Part shown: one piece after another, positions 8,506-16,555 of the stretch
Numbering within the stretch: position 1 is the stretch's first letter
Layout of the letters: the number at the start of each line of letters is the position of its first letter
Source: DATAVB01 sp036267955
GTDB taxonomy: Bacteria > Actinomycetota > Actinomycetes > Mycobacteriales > QHCD01
Reading direction: 5' to 3'
Length of the DNA stretch: 64,000 bases
NCBI GenBank assembly: GCA_036267955.1
Contig: DATAVB010000086.1
Location: 1 to 64,000, forward strand
Program-made: the position numbers and the translations under genes
Notes under the pieces: generated by a model
The model's database searches: none
The model's input: the letters and a program-made list of their open reading frames with translations, nothing else
What the model was told of the DNA's origin: nothing

Positions 8506-9870
8506 ATGCGTTACAAGCGGGTACGACGTCGCGGCGCTGCCGGAATCCTCGCGACCGTGGCTTGTCTGGTGCTGGCCGGCTGCGCCCAGGGCTGGGGATT
8601 CGCCCCGTCGACAGCGAACGGCCGGGTCAATCTCACCTACGCGCTCTGGGACAACGTGCAACAGGTCGGCTATCAGAAGTCGATCGACCAGTTCGAGAAG
8701 CTGCATCCCAAGATCCACGTCACGATCGAGCAGATTCCGTACGGCAGCTACCAGCCGAAACTGACCTCGGAATTCATCTCGCACAAGGGGCCGGACCTCT
8801 TCTGGGTGAACACGCCATTCCTGGGCACCTGGATCAAGGACAAGGTCATGGTCGATATCGGGCCGAAGATCAAGGCCGACCACGTCGACCTGTCGCAGTA
8901 CTATCCGGCGCTGGTGCAACTGCATCAGCACGACGGCAAGACGTACGGGCTGCCCAAGGACTGGGACACGATCGCGATCTATTACAACAAGGACTATTTC
9001 ACCAAACACCATATCAAGGTGCCGGCGAAACTGACCTGGACGCCGGACGGGGGCGGCACGTTCATGCAGCTGCTGAAGGACACCACGATCGACACGCACG
9101 GCAACAATGCGAACTCGCCGAAATTCGACAAGAACAACATCGCCACCTACGGCATCAACAGTGCCAACGACATGCAGGGCTCGTACCTGAACTACCTGGA
9201 GATGAACGGCTCCGGGGTATTCCCCAAGGCGTATGACAACAAGGTCTCCTTCGACAATGCGAAGGGGGTCCAGACGTTCCAGTACCTGACCAATCTCATC
9301 AACAAATACCACGTCGCGGTGCCGGGGGCGGAGCTCGGACCGAACGCCGATGACTCCTCCGCGCTGCAGGTCTTCGCCCGCGGCGAAATGGCGATGTATC
9401 AGGCCGGCGACTGGAATACCAACTCGATCACCCAGGGCGTGACGTTCAAGCTCGGCGTACTCCCACTGCCGACCGGCCCGACCGGGCGGGCCTCGGTCTT
9501 CAACGGGTTGATCGACGCGATCAACACGCACAGCGCCCATCCGAAAGAGGCCTGGGAGCTGGAGAAATGGCTCGGTTCGGCGACCTCGGAGAAGATCATG
9601 GGCCAGGGCGGCTACATCTGGCCGGCGATCAAGAGCCTGGACGTCTACATGCTGAAGGCCTGGCAGAAGAAGGGCCTGGATCTGCAGCCGTTCCTGGACG
9701 AGGCGCAGGGCCGGACCGTCAACTGGCCGGTGAGTCCGGGGATGAACGAGGCGATCACCGACATGACCCGTGAACTGGGTCCGGCCTATCTGGGGTCGAC
9801 CTCGGTGCCGGACAAGGTGCGCAGCGCGGCCAAGGTGGCCAACCACGACCTGATAACCGGCGCGCAATAA
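8506..9870 (+). CDS. Extracellular sugar-binding lipoprotein of ABC transporter
   Basis: This 454-residue protein has a positively charged N-terminus and a lipobox (LVLAGC) with the lipidated cysteine at residue 26. The mature part matches family-1 solute-binding proteins (LTYALWDN near residue 43; KLHPKIHVTIEQ near 65). It captures the sugar outside the membrane and delivers it to the two permeases. A strong GGGGGAGGG site precedes the ATG by 3-4 bases. The ligand cannot be told, since no glycoside hydrolase is nearby. Confidence 0.92.
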   Translation: MRYKRVRRRGAAGILATVACLVLAGCAQGWGFAPSTANGRVNLTYALWDNVQQVGYQKSIDQFEKLHPKIHVTIEQIPYGSYQPKLTSEFISHKGPDLFWVNTPFLGTWIKDKVMVDIGPKIKADHVDLSQYYPALVQLHQHDGKTYGLPKDWDTIAIYYNKDYFTKHHIKVPAKLTWTPDGGGTFMQLLKDTTIDTHGNNANSPKFDKNNIATYGINSANDMQGSYLNYLEMNGSGVFPKAYDNKVSFDNAKGVQTFQYLTNLINKYHVAVPGAELGPNADDSSALQVFARGEMAMYQAGDWNTNSITQGVTFKLGVLPLPTGPTGRASVFNGLIDAINTHSAHPKEAWELEKWLGSATSEKIMGQGGYIWPAIKSLDVYMLKAWQKKGLDLQPFLDEAQGRTVNWPVSPGMNEAITDMTRELGPAYLGSTSVPDKVRSAAKVANHDLITGAQ

Positions 9871-9896
9871 CGGCTCTCTCCTTCGGTCTCTCTCCC

Positions 9897-9962
9897 TCGC
9901 CGATCTTGAAGTTATAGCCCCACATTTAGGACATCGATGGGCGATAACTTCAAGATCGGCGA
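9897..9962. terminator. Long hairpin between convergent genes; overlaps kinase stop codon
   Basis: Arms 9897-9920 and 9939-9962 match at 23 of 24 positions with an 18-base loop. It sits between the lipoprotein gene (+) and the histidine kinase gene (-). The stop codon and last codons of the kinase (9950-9962) are inside the right arm. It is probably a bidirectional terminator. It resembles the hairpins at 74, 24234, 25150 and 26044 in size but not in sequence. Confidence 0.75.
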
Positions 9963-11338
9963 AGAGAGGTTGGCAGTCGTACGGTGACCCGCAGGCCCGG
10001 CCCGGCGTCGCCCAGCGTCGCCGAGCCGCCGTGGGCCCGGACCAGGTCGCGGACGATGGCCAGGCCCAGGCCACTGCCGCCGGCGTCCCGGCTGCGGGCG
10101 TCGTCGAGGCGGGTGAACCGGCCGAACACCCGCTCCCGATCTGCCTCGGCGATGCCCGGGCCGTCGTCGGCGACCGTCACCACGACCCGGCGACTGGACC
10201 CGGAGGTCGTCACGCTCACCTTGCCGGCGGCGTGCCGTACCGCGTTGTCCAGCAGGTTGCGCACCACCCGGCGCAGCCCGTCAGCGTCCCCGTCGACCGT
10301 CGTCGGCCCGTCCGCCGACACACTCACCGGCACGCGGGCGTGCTCGTACGATCGGGCGACCTCGCCCACCAGATCACCGAGATCCACCCGCGACCGGCGT
10401 TGCGGCCGGGCCGGCTCGTCCAGCCGGGCCAGCAGCAGCAGGTCGTCCACCAACCGGGACAGTCGGTCGATGTCGATCAGGGCGCCGTCGGCGGTGCGCG
10501 GCCAGTCGGCCCGCTCGCCGAGATGCTGCGCCACCTCGAGCTGGGTGCGCAGGCTCGCCAGCGGGCTGCGCAGCTCGTGCGCAGCGTCACCGATGAAGGC
10601 CCGCTGCCGGGCGCTCGCATCATCGAGCCGGGCCAGCATGTCGTTGAGCGTCAGCGCGAGCCGGTGCACCTCGTCCTGGCCGTCGGGCACCGGGAGGCGC
10701 CGGGACGCCGCCGCGCCGCTGATCTCCGCGGCGCCGCGGCGCAGGTCCTCCACCGGGCGCAGCGTCCGTCCGATCACCGCATAGGAAAGCAGCGCCAGCA
10801 GGATAACCAACACCGGGACGCCGATGAAGAATTCGTTGCGCAGCAGCCGGCTGCTCTCGCCGATGCTGCTGGCATCGACCGCGACCACGACGGTCGCCGG
10901 TTGCTTCTCCGAGCCGGACTGGACCCCGACGACCCGCAACATCCCGGTGACGCCGGCCCGATCGCCGTGCAGGTGCAGCACCCGGCCGGACCGGACCTGG
11001 GTCAGCTCACTGGGGGAGAGCAGCGGGACCAGATGATCGGCCGTCGCGCCGGCCGCGCCCACGACCCGGTCGTCCCCGTCGACGACCTGCACCACGACGA
11101 TGTTGCCCCCACCGACCGGGATCGGCTCCGGCGGTGGCATGCCCATGGCGGCCACGTCCCGGCCGGTGGTGCGCGCACCGCTGTCCAGCGCCGAGGTGAG
11201 GGAATGGCTGAGCAGCGCCACCATCAGTACGGCGCCAACCACCAGGCCGCCGGCCAGCAGCAGGGTCGCGGCGGCGGTGAGCCGGAGCCGCAGGCCGCGG
11301 GCCCGCCAACCGCCGGCCCGCCAGCCGGTCAGGGTCAT
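9950..11338 (-). CDS. Sensor histidine kinase (OmpR-partner type)
   Basis: This 462-residue sensor has a first membrane segment at about residues 22-44, an extracellular domain of about 125 residues, a second membrane segment at 170-190 and a HAMP linker at 190-242. The phospho-acceptor is His254 in DAAHELRSPL; the ATPase domain has the N box (RRVVRNLLDNAVRHA), the G1 box (VADDGPGI) and the G2 box (GGSGLGLAIV). It lies 32 bases after its response regulator. Its last codons lie in the intergenic hairpin arm. Confidence 0.93.
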   Translation of the reverse strand: MTLTGWRAGGWRARGLRLRLTAAATLLLAGGLVVGAVLMVALLSHSLTSALDSGARTTGRDVAAMGMPPPEPIPVGGGNIVVVQVVDGDDRVVGAAGATADHLVPLLSPSELTQVRSGRVLHLHGDRAGVTGMLRVVGVQSGSEKQPATVVVAVDASSIGESSRLLRNEFFIGVPVLVILLALLSYAVIGRTLRPVEDLRRGAAEISGAAASRRLPVPDGQDEVHRLALTLNDMLARLDDASARQRAFIGDAAHELRSPLASLRTQLEVAQHLGERADWPRTADGALIDIDRLSRLVDDLLLLARLDEPARPQRRSRVDLGDLVGEVARSYEHARVPVSVSADGPTTVDGDADGLRRVVRNLLDNAVRHAAGKVSVTTSGSSRRVVVTVADDGPGIAEADRERVFGRFTRLDDARSRDAGGSGLGLAIVRDLVRAHGGSATLGDAGPGLRVTVRLPTSLRRS

Positions 11339-11370
11339 GGCACCGTCCGGCCGGAGCTGTCAGCCACCGG

Positions 11371-12048
11371 TCAGCCGCCGTCCACGGCCAGCCGGTAGCC
11401 CGCGCCGCGGACGGTCTGCACCGCCTGCCGGCCGTACGGCGCATCGATCTTGCGGCGCAGGTAGCCGACGTAGACCTCGACCACGTTCGGATCACCGTCG
11501 TAGTGCGCATCCCAGACGTGGGACAGGATCTCGGTCTTGGAGACGACGTCGCCGGCCCGCCGCAGCAGGAACTCCAGCAGGCCGAACTCCTTCGGGGTCA
11601 GCTCGATCGTCGTCTCGCCGCGGCAGACTCTGCGCGCGGCCGGGTCCAGGGACAGGTCACCGGCGGACAGTACGGCCGGCCGTGGCGGCGCGGTCCGGCG
11701 CATCAGCGCGCGCAGCCGGGCCACCAGCACGACGAAGGAGAACGGCTTGGTCAGGTAGTCATCGGCGCCCACGTCCAGCCCGTCGGCCTCGTCGTACTCG
11801 CCGTCCTTGGCCGTCAGCATCATGATCGGCACCCAGTTGCCGTCCGCCCGCAGCGCCTGCGCGACCCGGTAGCCGGACAGCCCGGGCAGCATGATGTCCA
11901 GCAGCATCGCGTCGTAGCTGTTCTCCCGGGCCAGGTGCAGCCCGTCCGGCCCGGTGTGCGCGATGTCGACGGAGAATCCCTCGGCGGCCAGGCCGGTGCG
12001 CAGGGCGTCGGCGAGCCGGACTTCGTCCTCGACGACGAGTACCCGCAC
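11371..12048 (-). CDS. OmpR/PhoB-family response regulator
   Basis: This 225-residue protein has a receiver domain with E7/D8, phospho-acceptor D51 (MLLDIMLPG) and K101 (LTKPF), followed by a winged-helix domain (about 125-222; ELTPKEFGLLEFLL, VEVYVGYLRRKID, TVRGAGYRL). It is phosphorylated by the kinase encoded next to it. It is divergent from the LolA-like/ABC operon at 12226-15207, which makes that operon its likely target. Confidence 0.95.
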   Translation of the reverse strand: MRVLVVEDEVRLADALRTGLAAEGFSVDIAHTGPDGLHLARENSYDAMLLDIMLPGLSGYRVAQALRADGNWVPIMMLTAKDGEYDEADGLDVGADDYLTKPFSFVVLVARLRALMRRTAPPRPAVLSAGDLSLDPAARRVCRGETTIELTPKEFGLLEFLLRRAGDVVSKTEILSHVWDAHYDGDPNVVEVYVGYLRRKIDAPYGRQAVQTVRGAGYRLAVDGG

Positions 12049-12225
12049 GACGCCTCCTCTCCACCACCTCAGCCACCGAGCGGGCCGAGCGATCCACTGG
12101 CCGCAACCGTATCGTCGGAGGACGAGGCTGTGAGTCCGCTGAGAACGGACATCCTCTCAGCGTTGTCACAGCATGCCCGTCGCAGGATGGCACCACGAAC
12201 GTAGACACGCACGTCAGCGAAATGG

Positions 12226-13353
12226 GTGATCAGGGTGGTTTCAGCACGATCATGGCGATGGGCAGCTCCCGTTGTGGTGGCCGTCGGTATCGGCTCGGGC
12301 ATCGGCATCAACGGCGCCATGTCGGCTGACGCGTCGCCGACGTTGCCGGCGAAGACGCCGACCGCGCTGCTCAGTGAGGTACAGGGCGCCCACATTGACG
12401 GCTTCTCCGGCACGGTCGTCCAGCACGCCGATCTCGGCCTGCCGGACATCTCGACGCTCGGCGGGGGCCGCGGCAGCTCGGACCTGTCCTCGTTGATCAC
12501 CGGCTCGCACACGATGCGGGTCTGGTACGACGGTCCGCAGAAGGTACGGCTGGCGCTGCTGGGCACGCTCGGTGAATCCGACCTGATCCGCAACGGCAGC
12601 AACCTGTGGAACTGGTCGAGCAAGAACAACTCGGTGACCCACTACGCGCTGCCGGCCGACGCCGGCAAGCAGGCCGAGAAGGCTCCGGCCGGCACCCCGC
12701 TGACCCCGCAGCAGGCCGCTGAGAAGGCACTGGCGGCGGTCAATCCGACGACCAGGGTGACCGTGTCGGGCACCGTCTCGGTGGCCGGACGTTCGGCGTA
12801 CGAGCTGGTGATCGCGCCCCGCGACACGACGTCGCTGGTCGGCTCGGTGAAGATCGCCGTCGACTCCGCGACCCACGAACCGCTGCGCGTCCAGATCTTC
12901 GCCAAGGGTCACAGCAAGGCGGCCCTGGAGGTCGGATTCACCCAGATCAGCTTCACCAAGCCCGGTGCGGCCCAGTTCCAGTTCACGGCGCCGAAGGGCG
13001 CCACGGTGAAGCAGGGCAACCTCGGCGGTCTGGCCGGCGGGCACGGGTCGAAGCAGCACCCCGCGTCGCCGCCGAAGGCTAAGCACGCCGTGCCGAGCAA
13101 GGCCGGCGAGCCGGCCGTGGTCGGCACGGGCTGGTCGCAGGTGCTGGTGGTCAAGGACTTCACAATGCCGTCCGGAAAGTCCGCCGGCCAGTTCGGCAGT
13201 CTGCTGCACAACCTCCCGCAGGTCAGCGGCAGCTGGGGTAGCGGCCGGCTGTTCACCTCCTCGCTGATCAACGCGCTGATCACCGACGACGGCCGACTGG
13301 TCGTCGGCGCGGTCCCAGCCAACCAGCTGTACGCCGCCGCAGCGCACCGATGA
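12226..13353 (+). CDS. Secreted LolA/RseB-like protein
   Basis: This 375-residue protein has an N-terminal hydrophobic segment (about residues 10-32) that acts as signal peptide or anchor. The middle (about 45-250) resembles the half-barrel fold of LolA/RseB lipid or peptide carriers (FSGTVVQHADLGLPD; MRVWYDGPQKVRLALLG). A basic Pro/Lys/His linker at 265-290 is followed by a second domain (about 295-370). It overlaps the next ABC ATPase gene by 4 bases, so it may feed or sense the exporter's substrate. GTG 12226 is the assumed start; GTG 12235 is possible. Confidence 0.75.
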   Translation: MIRVVSARSWRWAAPVVVAVGIGSGIGINGAMSADASPTLPAKTPTALLSEVQGAHIDGFSGTVVQHADLGLPDISTLGGGRGSSDLSSLITGSHTMRVWYDGPQKVRLALLGTLGESDLIRNGSNLWNWSSKNNSVTHYALPADAGKQAEKAPAGTPLTPQQAAEKALAAVNPTTRVTVSGTVSVAGRSAYELVIAPRDTTSLVGSVKIAVDSATHEPLRVQIFAKGHSKAALEVGFTQISFTKPGAAQFQFTAPKGATVKQGNLGGLAGGHGSKQHPASPPKAKHAVPSKAGEPAVVGTGWSQVLVVKDFTMPSGKSAGQFGSLLHNLPQVSGSWGSGRLFTSSLINALITDDGRLVVGAVPANQLYAAAAHR

Positions 13354-14348
13354 CCACGGAAGTCGTGTCCTCGCAAGGCAGTACGGCGGGCAGCCGGGAC
13401 CGGAGCACGGTCCAGGCTGCCCCGGCCGTGGCCACGACAGGGCTGACCAAGCGGTTCCGGGGCGGGCAGGTCGCGGTCAACGCCATCGACCTGGTGGTGC
13501 CCTCGCGCAGTGTGTACGGCTTTCTGGGGCCCAACGGCTCGGGCAAGACGACCACGATCCGCATGCTGCTCGGGCTCATCTCGCCGACCGCGGGCACGCA
13601 CGAGCTGTTCGGTCAGCCGATGCCCGGCCAGGCCGCACAGGTGCTGCCCCGGGTCGGAGCGCTGGTCGAGGGACCGGCGTTCCACCTGCACCTGAGCGGG
13701 CGGGCCAACCTGGCCCGAGTCGACGCGGCCGACCGGACGGCCGATCCGCGCACCGCCTCGGCCCGGATCGCCGAGGCGTTGGACCGGGTCGGGCTCTCGA
13801 TCGCGGCGGGCAAGAAGGTCCGCAATTACTCCCTCGGCATGAAGCAGCGGCTCGGCATCGCCGCGGCGCTGCTGCAGCCGCGAGAGCTGCTGGTGCTCGA
13901 CGAGCCGACCAACGGCCTGGATCCGCAGGGCACCCGCGAGGTGCGGTCGCTGATCAGCTCGCTGGCCGATGAGGGCACGACCGTGCTGATCTCCTCGCAC
14001 CTGCTCTCCGAGGTCGAGCAGATCTGTACGCACGTCGGCGTCATGCACGCCGGCCGCCTCATCCGGCAGGGGCCGCTGGATGCCCTGCGGGAAGGGCAGA
14101 CCGCCCAGGTGCAGGTGCACACGGCACAGCCGGCCGAGGCGGTCGCGGTGCTGGACCGGCTCGGTCTGGCGCACGTGACGCGGCAGGGCAGCGATGTCAC
14201 CGCCGAGCTCGACGGCCGACCGCCGGAAGATATCTGTGCCGAGTTGGTCCGGGCCGGAGTCGGGATCCGCGGCTTCGTTGTCGACGCCCCCACCCTGGAG
14301 GACGTTTTCGTGTCACTGACCGGGGAGGGTTTCGATGTCAGCGGTTGA
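13350..14348 (+). CDS. ABC exporter ATP-binding protein
   Basis: This 332-residue ATPase has Walker A GPNGSGKT at residues 60-67, signature YSLGMKQRL near 155, Walker B LLVLDEP near 177 and LISSHLLSEVEQ near 212. An N-terminal Ser/Thr-rich extension of about 28 residues precedes the domain. The ATG overlaps the LolA-like stop (ATGA), and the gene overlaps the permease by 14 bases, so all three are one operon. Confidence 0.9.
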   Translation: MTTEVVSSQGSTAGSRDRSTVQAAPAVATTGLTKRFRGGQVAVNAIDLVVPSRSVYGFLGPNGSGKTTTIRMLLGLISPTAGTHELFGQPMPGQAAQVLPRVGALVEGPAFHLHLSGRANLARVDAADRTADPRTASARIAEALDRVGLSIAAGKKVRNYSLGMKQRLGIAAALLQPRELLVLDEPTNGLDPQGTREVRSLISSLADEGTTVLISSHLLSEVEQICTHVGVMHAGRLIRQGPLDALREGQTAQVQVHTAQPAEAVAVLDRLGLAHVTRQGSDVTAELDGRPPEDICAELVRAGVGIRGFVVDAPTLEDVFVSLTGEGFDVSG

Positions 14349-15207
14349 CGCGACAACCGCCGCACCGGCCGCCTCCGCGCGGCCGCTGCGGTCGGTGAGC
14401 AGCAGATTCTTCCGCTCGGAATTGGGAATGGTTTTCGGCCGGCGCCGCAACCAGGTCGCGTTGCTGGTGCTCGGCTGCGTGCCGATTCTGATCGCCATCG
14501 CGGTGAAGCTCTCCACACCGAAGCCGGGTGACGGCGGCCCGCAGTTCATCGCACAGATCACCCAGAACGGCGTCTTCGTGGCGTTCAGCACGCTGACCGT
14601 GGTGATTCCGATCTTCCTGCCGCTGGCGGTGGCCGTCGTCTCCGGTGACGCGGTCGCCGGGGAGGCCGGATCCGGGACGCTGCGCTACCTGCTGGTCGTT
14701 CCCGTGAGCCGGGCCCGGCTGTTGCTGGTGAAGTACGCCAGTACGTTGGTTTTCGCGCTCGCCGCGACCCTGCTCGTGTCGGGGGTGGGCGTGCTGATCG
14801 GATTGATTCTGTTCCCGCGCGGCTCCGCGACGCTGTTGTCCGGCTCCACCGTCGGAATGGGTGAGGTGCTCTGGCGCCTGCTCCTGTGCAGTCTGTACGT
14901 CGCGGCCGGAATGGCTGCCCTGGCGGCGATCGGGCTCTTCATCTCCACCCTGGTCGAGGCTTCTGTCGCCGCGATGGCAACCACGGCAGGGATAGCGATC
15001 GTGCTGCAGGTGCTCGATTCGGTGCCCCAGCTGCACGCGATTCAGCCGTATCTGGTGAATCACTGGTGGCTGAGCTTCGGGGATCTGCTCCGATCTCCCA
15101 TGGTGACAGGCGATGTGGTGCACGGGCTGCTCGTCTCGCTGGCCTATGTAGGGATATTCGGCTCCTTGAGTTGGGCCCGTTTCGGCGGCAAGGACGTGTC
15201 CAGCTGA
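14335..15207 (+). CDS. ABC-2 family exporter permease
   Basis: This 290-residue membrane protein has about six hydrophobic segments. Residues 80-125 contain the motif VSGDAVAGEAGSGTLRYLL, characteristic of ABC-2 family permeases. It starts 14 bases inside the ATPase gene in another frame. The perfect palindrome at 15220-15257 ends the unit. Function: channel of the exporter; substrate unknown. Confidence 0.88.
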   Translation: MSAVDATTAAPAASARPLRSVSSRFFRSELGMVFGRRRNQVALLVLGCVPILIAIAVKLSTPKPGDGGPQFIAQITQNGVFVAFSTLTVVIPIFLPLAVAVVSGDAVAGEAGSGTLRYLLVVPVSRARLLLVKYASTLVFALAATLLVSGVGVLIGLILFPRGSATLLSGSTVGMGEVLWRLLLCSLYVAAGMAALAAIGLFISTLVEASVAAMATTAGIAIVLQVLDSVPQLHAIQPYLVNHWWLSFGDLLRSPMVTGDVVHGLLVSLAYVGIFGSLSWARFGGKDVSS

Positions 15208-15219
15208 TCCACAATAGAC

Positions 15220-15257
15220 AGAAAGGGCGGCACCGGAATTCCGGTGCCGCCCTTTCT
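15220..15257. terminator. Bidirectional terminator
   Basis: The 38 bases form a perfect palindrome (AGAAAGGGCGGCACCGGAA and its complement). It lies between the permease (+) and the acidic repeat gene (-), and both flanks end in short A/T runs, so it can end transcription from both sides. Confidence 0.85.
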
Positions 15258-15276
15258 GATTCTTTTCTGGCTCTGA

Positions 15277-16290
15277 TCAGTTGTTGTTCGAAACCCATTC
15301 GCCGGTCTGCGGGTCGACCGCGTAATTGTTGGGAATGTCGTTCTCATCCGGAGTGGTGCCCGGGTCGGGGGTGAATTGGCCGCTGTCGGAAACCGAGTAG
15401 CCGCCCTTCCACTGCCCGTCCTGGCCCACCTCGACGTGGTCGGCGTGGCCGTCGCCGTCGAAGTCGGTCAGCAGGTAGGTCTTGCCGTCGGCCTCGACCA
15501 CGGCGCTGTCGGCGTGGCCGTCCTGGTTGACGTCGATGGTCTCGGCGCCCTCGAAGTGCTGGCCGCCGGCGTCGATGCTGATCGTCCCCGCGGCGGTGCT
15601 CGCGGGCGGAACGCCGTCCGACCCGTCGCTGCCGTCGGCCGGGCCGGTGGTGGAGGAGGAATCACCGTCGCTGGACGTGTCGCTGGGGTAGCTGTCGCTG
15701 GAGGAGGAATCGCTGGAGGAGGTGTCGCTCGGGTAGCTGTCGCTGGACGACGAGTCGCCGGTCGTGCTGGTGGAATCGCCGGCCGGGTTGGAGTCGCTGC
15801 TGTCGCTGCCGGGCACGCCGTCGTCGATCCACTCGCCGGTGGACTTGTCCTCGTGCTGGACGTCGATCACCTTGCCGTCGGAGCCGATGATCGCGGCGCC
15901 GTCGGCCTGACCGTCGTGGTCGGTGTCAACCGCCATGACCGTGTCGCCGTCGGGCAGCGAGATGCGGGCGACGGCGTCGCCGTCACTGTCGGTGGTGGCG
16001 GCCTCGGTGTAGGTGTGTCCGTCGACCGCGATAGAGACGGTCGAACTTCCGGTGGCCGACGATTCGCCACTCGACCCGCCGGCCGCGGACGAGCTGTCGT
16101 CGCTGGACGAGCTGTCTCCGTAGGAGTTGTCGCCGTAGTCGGAGTGATCCGACCCGCTGTCGTCATTGGCGACCATGCTGTAGTGGTCGTCCCCGGCGGT
16201 GTCGCCGAGGCCGCCGTCGTGATCGGCACCGAAGTTGTCCACGCTGGTGTCCGTACCGGCGTCAAAGGTGGTGTCGTGGTCGAATTCCAT
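15277..16290 (-). CDS. Acidic Ser/Asp-rich repeat protein, module order A-B
   Basis: This 337-residue protein has no recognised enzyme domain and no obvious signal peptide. After an acidic N-terminus it has HYSMVANDDSG (about residue 40), shared with the neighbour protein. Module A (about 85-160) contains DGDTVMAVDTDHDGQADG and TGEWIDDG; a low-complexity Ser/Asp/Tyr/Pro stretch follows; module B (about 225-300) contains two DxDxDG loops (DVNQDGHAD, DFDGDGHAD). Such loops resemble calcium-binding dockerin/EF-hand loops. ATG 16290 has GGGAG 9 bases upstream. It is a paralogue of the gene at 16556-17413. Role unknown. Confidence 0.75.
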   Translation of the reverse strand: MEFDHDTTFDAGTDTSVDNFGADHDGGLGDTAGDDHYSMVANDDSGSDHSDYGDNSYGDSSSSDDSSSAAGGSSGESSATGSSTVSIAVDGHTYTEAATTDSDGDAVARISLPDGDTVMAVDTDHDGQADGAAIIGSDGKVIDVQHEDKSTGEWIDDGVPGSDSSDSNPAGDSTSTTGDSSSSDSYPSDTSSSDSSSSDSYPSDTSSDGDSSSTTGPADGSDGSDGVPPASTAAGTISIDAGGQHFEGAETIDVNQDGHADSAVVEADGKTYLLTDFDGDGHADHVEVGQDGQWKGGYSVSDSGQFTPDPGTTPDENDIPNNYAVDPQTGEWVSNNN

Positions 16291-16339
16291 GGTCGTTATC
16301 TCCCAGCAGTCAGCGTCGAGGTTCAGCAATCTGCGGCAT

Positions 16340-16384
16340 ACGCTAGGTCGTACGCCGGACCGGAAGCTTCCCGGATTCGTGCCA
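16340..16384 (-). promoter_or_regulatory. Shared upstream element of acidic repeat gene (A-B)
   Basis: On the minus strand TGGCACGA begins at 16384 and TAGCGT at 16345, 39 bases apart. The paralogue has the same two motifs at exactly the same distance (17496 and 17457). TAGCGT fits a TANNNT -10 hexamer. It is probably a common promoter/activator arrangement. Confidence 0.45.
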
Positions 16385-16424
16385 TCGAATGCCTGTCCGT
16401 TCTGTGCACTGTAGTCGCTTCTGC

Positions 16425-16451
16425 GTCCGTGTCACGGGTTGTGTCACGGAC
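16425..16451. promoter_or_regulatory. Inverted repeat upstream of acidic repeat gene
   Basis: GTCCGTGTCAC and GTGTCACGGAC are 11-base arms with one mismatch and a 5-base spacer. The site lies about 135 bases before ATG 16290. The paralogous gene has a GTGTC/GACAC-type palindrome at 17521-17540. Confidence 0.4.
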
Positions 16452-16488
16452 GCTGTCGACGACGGTCCGGTAGTGCCGCAATGGAAGC

Positions 16489-16517
16489 GGGGCGGCACCG
16501 AATCTCGGTGCCGCCCC
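16489..16517 (-). terminator. Terminator after acidic repeat gene (B-A)
   Basis: Twelve perfect base pairs (16489-16500 with 16506-16517) enclose a 5-base loop, 39 bases past the stop of the gene at 16556-17413. It separates the two paralogues into different transcription units. Confidence 0.75.
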
Positions 16518-16555
16518 GGGTCTGGGGTGGGAGCAGCCAGGGGCTGTGGAAGGGC

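Noticed and set aside
15660..15790. Repetitive DNA that could be taken for a CRISPR or satellite array
   Set aside because: It is low-complexity Ser/Asp coding sequence in the linker of an acidic repeat protein, with no regular spacers.
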